Assembly: GCA_902489945.1 (NCBI GenBank)
Contig: CABUBZ010000094.1
Location: forward strand, 1-5,878
Direction of reading: 5' to 3'
DNA: 5,878 nt
DNA from: an uncultured Collinsella sp.
GTDB lineage: Bacteria > Actinomycetota > Coriobacteriia > Coriobacteriales > Coriobacteriaceae
The translations under genes were made by a program, and so were the position numbers. Under the pieces are notes generated by a model. It had not been told where the DNA came from. It saw only the letters and a program-made list of their open reading frames with translations, and searched no databases. Of the stretch, positions 5,871 through 5,878 are shown one piece after another (within the stretch, counting starts at the first letter, position 1; each line of letters begins with the position of its first letter).

Positions 5871-5878
5871 AGATGTGA
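5871..5878. repeat. Possible start of a second copy of the 226-260 dyad, cut by the window end
   Basis: The last seven bases GATGTGA (5872-5878) are identical to 227-233, the left arm of the 35-bp dyad upstream. They fall 18 bases after the stop codon of the large gene, a typical place for a dispersed intergenic palindrome. Seven bases alone can match by chance and the rest is outside the window, so this is only a pointer. Confidence 0.25.

Overview
The window holds a compact two-gene operon on the + strand, preceded by a 349-base regulatory stretch with no gene. High-GC coding sequence with strong third-position G/C preference, a TTG start preceded by a strong Shine-Dalgarno, and the oxygen-sensitive type of Fe-S enzyme suggest a strictly anaerobic, high-GC Gram-positive bacterium. 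A gut coriobacterium such as Collinsella fits best. That placement is an inference from composition and family knowledge; there is no rRNA or marker gene here to confirm it.

Layout. Positions 1-349 are non-coding and rich in symmetry: a GC-rich hairpin (56-88), a perfect 9-bp tandem repeat (196-213), a 35-bp dyad with perfect 9-bp arms (226-260), and a cluster of GCACA/TGTGC boxes arranged as dyads (276-328) over a likely extended -10 promoter (298-303). Positions 350-1060 encode a 236-aa TetR-family repressor starting at TTG. Eleven bases after its stop, positions 1072-5853 encode a 1593-aa multidomain enzyme. The last 25 bases are a short 3' flank that ends in GATGTGA, which may be the start of a second copy of the 226-260 dyad.

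The large protein joins modules that are separate subunits in 2-hydroxyacyl-CoA dehydratases and benzoyl-CoA reductases. In order they are an unusual Ala-rich N-terminal helix, two tandem ASKHA-type ATP-dependent activase domains (each with the cluster-binding cysteine pair 39 residues apart), a four-cysteine connector, a DUF2229-type region, a flexible linker, and a cysteine-rich HgdB-like reductase/dehydratase module. This architecture matches, from memory, the fused form of the anaerobic plasmalogen synthase (Pls) first described as a two-gene operon in Clostridium perfringens, which reductively turns an ester-linked acyl chain of a phospholipid into a vinyl ether. Conversion of membrane lipids is therefore the leading hypothesis. 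A CoA-thioester dehydratase/reductase of unknown substrate is the alternative.

How the parts may work together: the TetR-family protein probably binds the dyads over its own promoter and controls both genes as one transcript. It would respond to an unknown ligand, perhaps a lipid or acyl-CoA. ATP hydrolysis by the activase pair would drive a low-potential electron into the reductase module. The electron donor is not encoded in this window.
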